DNA from: an uncultured Saprospiraceae bacterium
GTDB lineage: Bacteria; Bacteroidota; Bacteroidia; Chitinophagales; Saprospiraceae
DNA length: 64,000 nucleotides
Direction: 5' to 3'
Assembly: GCA_937959275.1 (NCBI GenBank)
Contig: CALGLU010000091.1
Location: forward strand, 1-64,000
Below, in pieces: positions 17,259 through 24,548 of this stretch. Positions within the stretch are counted from its first letter, which is position 1. Each line of letters begins with the position of its first letter. The translations under genes and the position numbers were made by a program. The notes under the pieces are model-generated. The model saw nothing but the letters and a program-made list of their open reading frames with translations, was not told the DNA's origin and did not search any database.

Positions 17259-17714
17259 ATGAAGGACATAACACCCAACAGATTTTACGAATTACGAAAG
17301 CTGATGGAGCAAGCGTTTAGTAAAGGTAATCTTGAAAATGCGGAATCATTGGCAAAAGAATATTTAGAGTCATCCAAATCATTTGAAACAAATTGGAATT
17401 ATGGAAATGCTATTCATCATGCCAACCTTATCTTGGGCAGAATCGCTTTAGAGAATGGTGATACAGAAAGAGCTAAGCTTCATCTAATCGAAGCTGGTCA
17501 AACTAAAGGGTCGCCACAATTGAATTCTTTTGGCCCTAATATGCACTTAGCTAAAGATTTACTTGAGTTAGGCGAACGAGACATTGTTATCCAATATATC
17601 AACTTAACTAAGAGGTTTTGGTGGAAGATTTTTTCATGGCGTAAGCGTCGACATTGGATAAAAGAAATCCACAATGGAGCTATACCAATGTTTGGCCCCA
17701 ATCTAAACTATTAA
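17259..17714 (+). CDS. Small TPR-like hypothetical protein
   Basis: 151-aa predicted soluble protein of amphipathic helices. RFYELRKLMEQAFSKGNLEN and NAIHHANLILGRIALENGD followed by AKLHLIEAGQT look like degenerate tetratricopeptide helices. The C-terminal segment (FWWKIFSWRKRRHWIKEI, then MFGPNLNY) is conserved in similar short proteins I have seen described only as hypothetical. I chose ATG at 17259; an upstream ATG at 17211 would add a Lys/Phe-rich leader without a clear purpose. It has no operonic partner and no signal peptide. The function is unknown; a scaffolding or protein-binding role would fit TPR helices. Confidence 0.65.
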   Translation: MKDITPNRFYELRKLMEQAFSKGNLENAESLAKEYLESSKSFETNWNYGNAIHHANLILGRIALENGDTERAKLHLIEAGQTKGSPQLNSFGPNMHLAKDLLELGERDIVIQYINLTKRFWWKIFSWRKRRHWIKEIHNGAIPMFGPNLNY

Positions 17715-17813
17715 TTCATAAGTATATAATCAGTCGTGAATAGTTCAATTCTCATATAGGCTTTTATGTAATATGATGGTTATTATAAGTAACTTCGCAC
17801 AAATATGTAAAAT

Positions 17814-18035
17814 ATGATCATCCAACTCAATTCGTGTTCAGCAGCTAGACCAGATAGACGAGCATTAGCAAGTATGATTGTTGAAATTGCTGACGACATG
17901 GATCAAAGTGTAGCAAATGAATCCGTTGATATCTTACTAGATGGGGATCCAGTTGAAGTCGAAGTTAGTTTTAATGAGAGCACAGCGTTTAGGAAATTGA
18001 GAAAATTGGATGTTGATTATACGATTTTGGACTAA
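17814..18035 (+). CDS. Short hypothetical protein, 73 aa
   Basis: A small acidic ORF (DDMDQSVANESVDILLDGD, then STAFRKLRKLDVDYTILD) with protein-like composition, an ATG start and about 100 bp of A/T-rich leader before it. It has no recognised domain. The alternating hydrophobic pattern in the C-terminal half (VEVEVSFN, DVDYTIL) suggests a small alpha/beta fold. It sits alone between a TPR-like gene and a convergent lipoprotein gene. It could be a spurious ORF, though the base use resembles its neighbours. Confidence 0.5.
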   Translation: MIIQLNSCSAARPDRRALASMIVEIADDMDQSVANESVDILLDGDPVEVEVSFNESTAFRKLRKLDVDYTILD

Positions 18036-18112
18036 TCAGCTCATCACGTATTCATCTTCCTTACGGTACAATTCGGTGCTAGATTTCGCTTTACTTAACA
18101 TGTGCCTCTTAC

Positions 18113-18607
18113 TCAATCACAAAACAAAATGATCGGCGTCGTCGTGATGCGATTACTAAAATTGTCTGCTCTATCCTTCATATAGATGTCAAGCGTAAGG
18201 GTATCAGTAGGGTATTGTGGAGGTGATTCGCAAGGCGGTATATTATCAGGAAAGAGGCAGCAAGTCGTGAAGAGTCTCAATGTTACATCTCCGCTAATCC
18301 CTTTAGAGGCGCCTTGCTCAGGAATGACGGGTGCTTTAAAGGCATCGTATCGGTCTCCTGTCCGATTATCAATGATGAATATATTTTGATCGAAAACATC
18401 GGACTCAAAGCCAAGGTCGCCATCACCGTCTGTGAAAGAGAAGCGAACAAAAATAGAATCTGCATTGAGAGAATTTTGGACCATAGACTGTTCAGAAAAG
18501 CCAATAAACTCAATTTCGGGGATATCTGAAAAGCCTGGTGATTTGACACAAGCACAAATGGATAGAGTGACTACGAAAAGGAGTAATATATTTGTATAGC
18601 GATTCAA
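18113..18607 (-). CDS. Conserved lipoprotein with DGDGDLG motif
   Basis: 164-aa predicted lipoprotein. The signal peptide ILLLFVVTLSICAC ends in a lipobox Cys. The mature part is a beta-rich domain with SFTDGDGDLGFESD, VTLRLFTTCCLFPDN and DTLTLDIYMKDRADNFSN, a pattern common in uncharacterised Bacteroidota outer-membrane lipoproteins and possibly Ig-like with Ca2+ binding at the DGDGD turn. TTG at 18605-18607 is the only usable start; no in-frame ATG lies upstream of or within the signal region. It is divergent from the LuxE-like gene, with start codons about 22 bp apart. The function is unknown. Confidence 0.7.
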   Translation of the reverse strand: MNRYTNILLLFVVTLSICACVKSPGFSDIPEIEFIGFSEQSMVQNSLNADSIFVRFSFTDGDGDLGFESDVFDQNIFIIDNRTGDRYDAFKAPVIPEQGASKGISGDVTLRLFTTCCLFPDNIPPCESPPQYPTDTLTLDIYMKDRADNFSNRITTTPIILFCD

Positions 18608-18629
18608 AAAATGTCGTTTATTGATTTCA

Positions 18630-19640
18630 ATGATTGCAGCACTTCAGAGATCTAAGCTTATTACTGCGTTTAACGTTTTACAAGATAACGAATTTGACTT
18701 TAATTCGCTTGCTCTAGACATCTATGAGTACCAAAAAAGTCATAATCCCATCTATAAAGTTTATTTGGAGACAATTGGACGAGCGAATCAATCCATTACA
18801 CACTATAGCGAGATTCCTGGTTTGCCCATTCAGTTTTTCAAAAGCCACGATGTGCGGACAGGTGAGGGGTGGAAGCCTGAGGATGTGTTTTTGAGTAGCG
18901 GGACAGGTGGTGTTCGATCACGGCATCTGGTTCGGGATATTGGCTTTTACCGAGCAAATGCGGAGAGATTATTTGAAGAGAGCGTCGGAGCTGCGAGTGA
19001 ATTTTGCTTTTTGGGCTTATTACCTGGTTATTTAGAGCGAGAGGGGTCTTCATTGATTGAGATGGTCAATCATTTTATGTCTCTTTCGTCATTTGAGCAA
19101 AACGGCTTCTATTTGGATGACTTTGATCGATTGGAGATGAAGCTGAGAGAATTGAGTCGGGAGAATATACCAACAGTTTTGTTTGGGGTAAGCTTTGCTT
19201 TGTTAGACTTCTTTGAGAAGCATGACGTGCAAATACCCAACATTACGATTATAGAAACGGGTGGCATGAAGGGGCGAGGCCAGACGTTATCGAAACGGGA
19301 GATTTTAAGTCGATTACAAACGACTTCAAAGGCCCTCCATATTTATTCGGAGTATGGGATGACAGAATTATTGTCACAGGCTTATGCTTTGGATGGCCTA
19401 AGATTCGATGAATGCAGGACTTTAAAGGTGCAGCTGACTGATATTAATGATCCCTTTTTACTTGCAGTAGAGGGTAAGTCAGGGCAGGTGACTGCGATTG
19501 ATTTGGCTAATATTGATACGTGTTCGTTTATACAGACTCAGGATTTGGGACGGCGGATAGGGCAGGGACAATTTGAGATTTTGGGACGTTTGGCCTTGAG
19601 TGATTTGAGAGGATGTAATCTGTTGCTCGGGGATATATAG
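18630..19640 (+). CDS. LuxE-like acyl-protein synthetase (ANL superfamily)
   Basis: ~336-aa protein resembling the LuxE acyl-protein synthetase domain, an adenylate-forming enzyme that activates fatty acids. Visible motifs are VFLSSGTGGVRSRHL (phosphate-binding loop, in place of SSGTTG), LLPGYLEREGSSLIEMV, LFGVSFALLDFF, TIIETGGMKGRGQTLSK and YSEYGMTELLSQAY (adenylate motif). LuxC (reductase) and luxAB are absent here, so bioluminescence is not implied. In Bacteroidota such proteins occur alone and may activate an acyl group for lipid or surface-polymer modification. The start is ATG 18630 (TTG 18621 is possible in the same frame). A C-rich repeat lies 30 bp after the stop. Confidence 0.75.
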   Translation: MIAALQRSKLITAFNVLQDNEFDFNSLALDIYEYQKSHNPIYKVYLETIGRANQSITHYSEIPGLPIQFFKSHDVRTGEGWKPEDVFLSSGTGGVRSRHLVRDIGFYRANAERLFEESVGAASEFCFLGLLPGYLEREGSSLIEMVNHFMSLSSFEQNGFYLDDFDRLEMKLRELSRENIPTVLFGVSFALLDFFEKHDVQIPNITIIETGGMKGRGQTLSKREILSRLQTTSKALHIYSEYGMTELLSQAYALDGLRFDECRTLKVQLTDINDPFLLAVEGKSGQVTAIDLANIDTCSFIQTQDLGRRIGQGQFEILGRLALSDLRGCNLLLGDI

Positions 19641-19670
19641 CTTTTTAAAGCATCACTTTGTTCAAAAGAA

Positions 19671-19698
19671 CCCCCCCTTAATCCCCTTGAAAAATGGG
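19671..19698. repeat. C-rich dispersed-repeat-like segment after the LuxE-like gene
   Basis: A run of seven C is followed by TTAATCCCCTTGAAAAATGGG, giving a short imperfect inverted repeat (CCCC/GGG). Similar CCCCCTTAATCCCC segments are familiar as dispersed intergenic repeats in other bacterial genomes. Only one copy is in this window, so the repeat status is inferred. Confidence 0.3.
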
Positions 19699-19728
19699 AC
19701 ACGAAGGTGTTGGAATAACTAAACAGCT

Positions 19729-20982
19729 TTATTTCTCGATTACACCTTCAAATATCCAATTAGCTAGAGCTTGTCTATTTTCTTGTCGGAGCAAGCGCTG
19801 GTGATCGTCTTTGTTTTTGATGTTAGCTAGTTCGATGTAAACAGCGGAGGGCAGCGTGTTGCGCAACATATACAGACCTCGATCCTTTACAAAGCCCTTA
19901 TAGCCTCGGTTTTTCTGGTATTTATCATATTTGGCTTTGAATGTGGCCTGCAGTTTTTTAGCTAATGAAGCACTGCTTTTACTATTCTTATAATGGTAGA
20001 AATACACATCCTGCCGTTTGCTCTTGCTTTGAGAATCGACGTGTATCATAATGGCCTTTTGATTCTTAAATCCTTTTTTCTTGTAGGCGTAATAGAGGTC
20101 ATTGATAATTTTGGTGCGATCCGCAAGACGTGTGAGTTGTATCCTTGATATCTTTTTGTTGCCTTGATATTTTTCATCATGGTCACAGATTAAGATTCTA
20201 TCGTCACGGATACCATCATTCTTGTCTTGAACAATGATTTCTACTTTTGCTCCGTGCTGCATTAGATTACGAGCTACGCGCAAGACGACATCGTAGGCAT
20301 ATTCATCTTCGCATATCCTCGAACTGTAGCCTTGGTAACTTGTGCCTGGATCTGGTCCACCATGACCACTCACAAGATAAAATACCTGGTCTTTCAAGGA
20401 TTCATCGACAACCTTAACTTCTTTGTAAGTGTCTCCAAATAGATCAACCGACTTAGATGATTTTTTGAAGGCTACTTTTTCTTTTGTCTCTTCTTTTGCT
20501 GTTGATTCCGACTTCGATTTAGAAGTTGATGATTCAGCTCGTGTCGTTGGTGATGCAGACGCTTCATCCGCACAATGCAATTCATGGTGCGGGACCCATA
20601 ACAACTTGCTATCTAGAAAATTAGTTTGGCGCAGTTTTTCTGAATGCAGATTCTCATTGTATTCTTTTATTCTAATCGCTTTTTCCCAATTGTCTATACC
20701 AATGGTTGATCGTATGCTGATTCCATTATAATTGTATATGTAGACAGGGATTTTGTACGACACACCTTCTTTTAGATAAGAAGCTGAGCTTAAATTGTTA
20801 ACCTTGTAAAATTGAGTGATATTGCATGGATAATCCGCAAGCTTATACCGTCTTAGTAATGAAAATACACCATCGCCCGATTTGGCCTTGACTTCATAAA
20901 GATTGACAGTATTATTGGCCGGGACTGAAGGTGAAACTAAAACAAAAAGTAAGTTTGCAAGAATATAGAGACTTGAAAACAT
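19729..20982 (-). CDS. N-acetylmuramoyl-L-alanine amidase (Amidase_3 type) with N-terminal LysM-like region
   Basis: 417-aa exported cell-wall hydrolase. A signal peptide (LYILANLLFVLVSPSVPA) is followed by a LysM-like segment (YEVKAKSGDGVFSLLRRYKL, then YKVNNLSSASYLKEGVSYKIPV). A Ser/Lys/Glu-rich linker covers residues ~140-175. The catalytic Amidase_3 domain has zinc ligands in YLVSGHGGPDPG (His207), ICEDEYAYDVVLRVA (Glu) and MIHVDSQS (His). The catalytic Glu is probably in VYIELANIKNKDD. It cleaves the amide between N-acetylmuramic acid and L-Ala in peptidoglycan. A perfect -7 box lies at 21001-21008. The gene is monocistronic, convergent with the LuxE-like gene and divergent from ccmB. 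Confidence 0.85.
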   Translation of the reverse strand: MFSSLYILANLLFVLVSPSVPANNTVNLYEVKAKSGDGVFSLLRRYKLADYPCNITQFYKVNNLSSASYLKEGVSYKIPVYIYNYNGISIRSTIGIDNWEKAIRIKEYNENLHSEKLRQTNFLDSKLLWVPHHELHCADEASASPTTRAESSTSKSKSESTAKEETKEKVAFKKSSKSVDLFGDTYKEVKVVDESLKDQVFYLVSGHGGPDPGTSYQGYSSRICEDEYAYDVVLRVARNLMQHGAKVEIIVQDKNDGIRDDRILICDHDEKYQGNKKISRIQLTRLADRTKIINDLYYAYKKKGFKNQKAIMIHVDSQSKSKRQDVYFYHYKNSKSSASLAKKLQATFKAKYDKYQKNRGYKGFVKDRGLYMLRNTLPSAVYIELANIKNKDDHQRLLRQENRQALANWIFEGVIEK

Positions 20983-21000
20983 TTAAATCGATTTTAAGTA

Positions 21001-21008
21001 CAAATATA
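21001..21008 (-). promoter_or_regulatory. -7 box for the amidase gene
   Basis: Read on the minus strand this is TATATTTG, a perfect TAnnTTTG, 18 bp upstream of the ATG at 20982, which implies a very short leader. Confidence 0.5.
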
Positions 21009-21058
21009 CATTAAAAATAATAATAATATATAATTAAATAGTAGTCAATTACTTAGTT

Positions 21059-21721
21059 CTGAAATCAGTTATTTTTAATATTATACATTTATTAAAGCAT
21101 CAGCTAAAACTGGAGTTCAAAAGCCCTTATATTCTGGGGGCAAATCTCCTCTATGTTATAACTACAGTATTCATAACGTATAAGATCTTTAATAAAATAT
21201 CTGCACCGACTTGGTCAGCACTATTTTGGGTGATTTACATGTTTATAGCCTTAAATATTACGGTTCATAGCTTTACGAGAGAACAAAGTAAATCTGTGCT
21301 TTTCTATTATAGTATCCTTCATCCGATTGAATTATTCATAACTCGCTTACTCTTCAATTTTCTGTTTTTAATTGGTACAGCCGTATTGCTCATACTATCA
21401 ATGACAGTTCTTTTAGAAAATCCCATTCAAGATCTGGGCTTATTTATGTTGGTATTGTCTCTGTCATCCCTTGCATTTTCAATTATATTCAGTTTTACTT
21501 CAGCGATAGCTGTGCACACGGGCATGAAGAATACAATGATGACTGTCATGAGTCTGCCCTTAGTCATTCCAGTGATCCTGACGGCAGTAAAATTGACACT
21601 TGTATCAGCTAATGTGATAATGGAAGATGGAACTGATTCTGATATCATGATTTTATCATCGATTAACCTCATTTATTTGGGTATTGCAGTAATATTATTC
21701 CCATATTTGTGGCGATCCTAA
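21059..21721 (+). CDS. ccmB: Heme exporter protein B, start codon uncertain
   Basis: CcmB is the membrane subunit of the CcmAB heme/cytochrome c maturation transporter. The frame encodes KHQLKLEFKSPYILGANL, then TYKIFNKISAPTWSALFWV, ALNITVHSFTREQSKSVLFYY, a run of hydrophobic spans and LPLVIPVILTAVK. The family-typical N-terminal part lies upstream of the first in-frame ATG (21230), so that ATG cannot be the real start. The frame is open from 21038 but offers no ATG, GTG or TTG; candidates are CTG (21059) or ATT (21071). Either gives ~216-220 aa, the normal length. ccmC follows after 9 bp. The CcmA ATPase gene is not adjacent. The family is sure; the start is not. Confidence 0.82.
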   Translation: MKSVIFNIIHLLKHQLKLEFKSPYILGANLLYVITTVFITYKIFNKISAPTWSALFWVIYMFIALNITVHSFTREQSKSVLFYYSILHPIELFITRLLFNFLFLIGTAVLLILSMTVLLENPIQDLGLFMLVLSLSSLAFSIIFSFTSAIAVHTGMKNTMMTVMSLPLVIPVILTAVKLTLVSANVIMEDGTDSDIMILSSINLIYLGIAVILFPYLWRS

Positions 21722-21730
21722 TGCATCTAT

Positions 21731-22771
21731 ATGAGCTGGTGGAAACTGCTTAGTGTTATACTTCTGTTGTATGTCTTAATTGCTGGATTTTTGGTACCGC
21801 TCAAACCAGGAATTATCAATCTGACTCCCTTTAATATTAAATCGAGTACAACCACAAAGCTTTCCATACAAGGCTATAACACCCATTTCAAAACTGGCGA
21901 AACGACTCTGCAGGCTTGGCTGAAAATTGATTCTGTCAACGGCTATAAAGCGACTAATATTCAAGTACTGGATGAAACTCACCTAACTGCTGACTTCGCT
22001 ATTGGGGATATCACCGGTGAGTCAAGAGATGCAGCATTACTCGTCACTAACGATGTAGATCAAACGGCGTTGTTGCCTTCTGCAGTCAGGATTTCAAAAG
22101 ATGAAACAGCTCAGGTTGGTACCAATTTGAGACTTCAAAAATTACCTTACAGTGAGTTTGGGACAAAAAAAGGTTTTCTTTTTCCATTTAGATCTATCTT
22201 ATATGAAACAGTGAGAAATACATTTTTTCATGTGTCTATCTGGATGTCGATGTTCGCCTTGTTATTAGTTGGTCTATTTTATAGTATCAAGTATTTAATA
22301 AAGCCTGACATCCATTCAGATATTACTGCTTCTTCATTTAATTTGATTGCAATTGTATACGGGATGATCGGTCTGGCAACTGGATCTGTCTGGGCTAAAT
22401 TTACATGGGGAACCTGGTGGACGACGGATATTAAGTTGAATATGGCCGCTGTGAGTATGTTAATCTATCTCGCTTATACACTTTTGCGTGCGGCTATTGA
22501 TGATGTTGACAAACGAGCCAAACTGTCATCGATCTACAGCATATTTGCCTTTGTGGCTATGATCCCATTATTGTTTGTATTGCCTCGAATGACGAGTAGT
22601 CTACATCCAGGCAATGGTGGTAATCCAGCTTTAGGTGGAGAGGATTTAGATAATACCTTACGGATGGTCTTCTATCCAGCCATCATTGGTTTATTTTTAT
22701 TTGGTATGTGGATAGCCACCATTCGCATGCGCATAGAAACATTATTTTATAAAAAATCTATTCAATCATAA
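21731..22771 (+). CDS. ccmC: CcmC-type heme handling / cytochrome c assembly protein
   Basis: 346-aa inner-membrane protein of the CcmC/CcsA family. The Trp-rich heme-binding motif is WAKFTWGTWWTTD (residues ~221-233), flanked by candidate heme-ligand histidines in RNTFFHVSIWMSMF and TSSLHPGNGG. After one N-terminal membrane span (LLSVILLLYVLIAGFLVPL) there is a soluble region of ~120 residues (residues ~25-140) absent from E. coli CcmC; five further spans follow. It takes heme from the membrane and presents it for transfer to CcmE in the periplasm. The stop overlaps the ccmD-like start (TAATG). ccmE and ccmF were not found in the window. Confidence 0.85.
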   Translation: MSWWKLLSVILLLYVLIAGFLVPLKPGIINLTPFNIKSSTTTKLSIQGYNTHFKTGETTLQAWLKIDSVNGYKATNIQVLDETHLTADFAIGDITGESRDAALLVTNDVDQTALLPSAVRISKDETAQVGTNLRLQKLPYSEFGTKKGFLFPFRSILYETVRNTFFHVSIWMSMFALLLVGLFYSIKYLIKPDIHSDITASSFNLIAIVYGMIGLATGSVWAKFTWGTWWTTDIKLNMAAVSMLIYLAYTLLRAAIDDVDKRAKLSSIYSIFAFVAMIPLLFVLPRMTSSLHPGNGGNPALGGEDLDNTLRMVFYPAIIGLFLFGMWIATIRMRIETLFYKKSIQS

Positions 22772-22968
22772 TGACTCGATATCTCATTCTGCTCATGTGT
22801 TGTCTTTTACCAATACTATGTAGCGCACAAGAATCCATAGATTTCTTGAGAAGCACAGGTAAAATCTATTCAGTTGTGTTTACTGTCGTTGTCTTGTTTT
22901 TAGGTATCGTGTTGTATGTCTGGCGATTAGATAGAAGAGTGGCGCGAATGGAAAAAGAAAACCAGTGA
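22771..22968 (+). CDS. ccmD: CcmD-like small membrane protein
   Basis: 65-aa protein with a cleavable or anchoring N-terminal hydrophobic stretch (YLILLMCCLLPILCSA) and a second span (IYSVVFTVVVLFLGIVLYVW) ending in a basic, then acidic tail (RLDRRVARMEKENQ). The size, topology and position directly after ccmC fit CcmD, which helps release holo-CcmE from CcmC. The start overlaps the ccmC stop by one base, implying coupling. Sequence identity in this family is low, so the call leans on context. Confidence 0.75.
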   Translation: MTRYLILLMCCLLPILCSAQESIDFLRSTGKIYSVVFTVVVLFLGIVLYVWRLDRRVARMEKENQ

Positions 22969-23063
22969 AGGTGTTATTGATTATATCTTAAAGAATAGAT
23001 ACAGCTCTGTTTTAAGATGTCATTTTATACATATTGAAATCTAACCAAAACTAATAGCTACAT

Positions 23064-24485
23064 ATGAAAAAATTAGTTGAGCCGAATTTTTACGAGAGCG
23101 TCATGCAAAACTTTGACAAAGCTGCAGCGCTCACAAATCACGCAAAAGGACTACTTGATCAAATCAGGGAATGCAATAGCATCTATCAAATGAATTTTCC
23201 TGTCAAGTTTGGAAATCAGTACGAAGTGATAGAAGCTTACCGTATACAGCATAGTCATCATCGGGCTCCGACAAAAGGGGGGATTCGTTTTTCTGAGCAT
23301 GTGAGTCAGGAAGAAGTGATGGCTTTGGCTGCGTTGATGACGTTTAAATGTGCACTGGTAGATGTACCATTTGGAGGTGCGAAGGGTGGCGTAAAAATCA
23401 ACCATAAAAAATATAGTGTAGATCAACTAGAAAAAATAACCCGTCGATATACTGTTGAGTTAATTCGAAAGGGATTTATTGGACCTAGTGTAGATGTACC
23501 TGCTCCAGATTATGGGACAGGATCTAGAGAGATGGCGTGGATATTAGATACCTATCGCACATTTGCCAAAGATGAGATCGATGCCGTTGGATGTGTCACT
23601 GGTAAACCGGTAGCTCAAAACGGTATCCGAGGGCGAACAGAAGCAACTGGAAGAGGTGTCTATTATGGTATCCGTGAATTGCTGAAACAAGAAGACGAGA
23701 TGAAGGCCATTGGTTTGACGCCCGGGATTGCTGGCAAAACGATGGTGATACAAGGTCTGGGGAATGTGGGCTCTTATACAGCTAGCATTTCAAAGGAAGA
23801 GGGAGATGCTAAGATAATTGGTATCGCAGAATATGATGGAACGATCTATAATCCAGATGGAATTAACGTCCAGAAATTAATCAGCTATAAAAAATCGAAC
23901 GGTAAAGTGTCTGGTTTCCCCGGCGGTAAATTATTGAAAGGAAAAGATGACTGGTTATCAATCAAATGCGATATCCTCGTACCTGCTGCTCTTGAAAGCA
24001 CAATCCATATTGGAAATGCTAAAAAAGTAAAAGCTAAGATTATAGCTGAAGCGGCGAATGGGCCAGTGACGGCAAAAGCTGAAGAACTTTTACTCAAGAA
24101 GGGCATCATCATTTTACCTGATATGTATTTGAATGCAGGTGGTGTCACTGTATCTTATTTTGAGTGGTTGAAGAATCTATCTCACATGCGCTTTGGTAGA
24201 ATGGACAAACGATTTAATGAAAATACGAACCTGAACCTTGTCAATTTAGTAGAGAAAATGACAGGAAAGAAAGTGTCAAAAGCGAATAAAAAGCTTTTAA
24301 CAAAAGGTGGAGACGAGATCGATTTAGTCAGAAGTGGGCTAGAGGAGACAATGCTTAATGCTTTTCATAATATCCGTGAAGTTAAAAATAGAAGAAAGAA
24401 AGTGAATGATTACCGAGCTGCTGCTTTTATTAATGCCATAGATAAGGTAGCAGGGGATTATATGATGATGGGGATTTTCCCTTAA
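23064..24485 (+). CDS. Glutamate dehydrogenase (Glu/Leu/Phe/Val dehydrogenase family)
   Basis: 473-aa NAD(P)-dependent dehydrogenase interconverting glutamate and 2-oxoglutarate plus ammonia. Catalytic-domain motifs are HHRAPTKGGIRFSEHVSQEE, FKCALVDVPFGGAKGGVK (catalytic Lys region) and VPAPDYGTGSREMAW. The Rossmann glycine motif is VIQGLGNVGSYTA. AEAANGPVTAKAEELL and LPDMYLNAGGVTVSYFEW complete the family pattern. The enzyme is cytosolic and normally hexameric. Cofactor preference cannot be read reliably. It is a single gene with its own terminator (24516-24548); 95 bp separate it from ccmD. The length is slightly above the usual ~420-450, with an N-terminal extension of about 20 residues. 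Confidence 0.92.
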   Translation: MKKLVEPNFYESVMQNFDKAAALTNHAKGLLDQIRECNSIYQMNFPVKFGNQYEVIEAYRIQHSHHRAPTKGGIRFSEHVSQEEVMALAALMTFKCALVDVPFGGAKGGVKINHKKYSVDQLEKITRRYTVELIRKGFIGPSVDVPAPDYGTGSREMAWILDTYRTFAKDEIDAVGCVTGKPVAQNGIRGRTEATGRGVYYGIRELLKQEDEMKAIGLTPGIAGKTMVIQGLGNVGSYTASISKEEGDAKIIGIAEYDGTIYNPDGINVQKLISYKKSNGKVSGFPGGKLLKGKDDWLSIKCDILVPAALESTIHIGNAKKVKAKIIAEAANGPVTAKAEELLLKKGIIILPDMYLNAGGVTVSYFEWLKNLSHMRFGRMDKRFNENTNLNLVNLVEKMTGKKVSKANKKLLTKGGDEIDLVRSGLEETMLNAFHNIREVKNRRKKVNDYRAAAFINAIDKVAGDYMMMGIFP

Positions 24486-24515
24486 TTGATATCCCTCGGG
24501 TCCCGAATAAAAGTG

Positions 24516-24548
24516 AGGCATTGATTCTATAGAGTCAATGCCTTTTTT
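24516..24548. terminator. Bidirectional terminator between gdh and the Stealth gene
   Basis: The stem AGGCATTGA / TCAATGCCT surrounds a partly self-complementary loop (TTCTATAGAG). A TTTTTT run for the plus-strand gdh gene follows. The minus-strand Stealth gene ends at 24547, inside the T-run, so the same hairpin can serve both convergent genes. Confidence 0.8.

Noticed and set aside
18611-18655. ATG-started 14-codon ORF overlapping the LuxE-like start
   Set aside because: Very short, with no features; possibly a leader peptide, but nothing supports translation.
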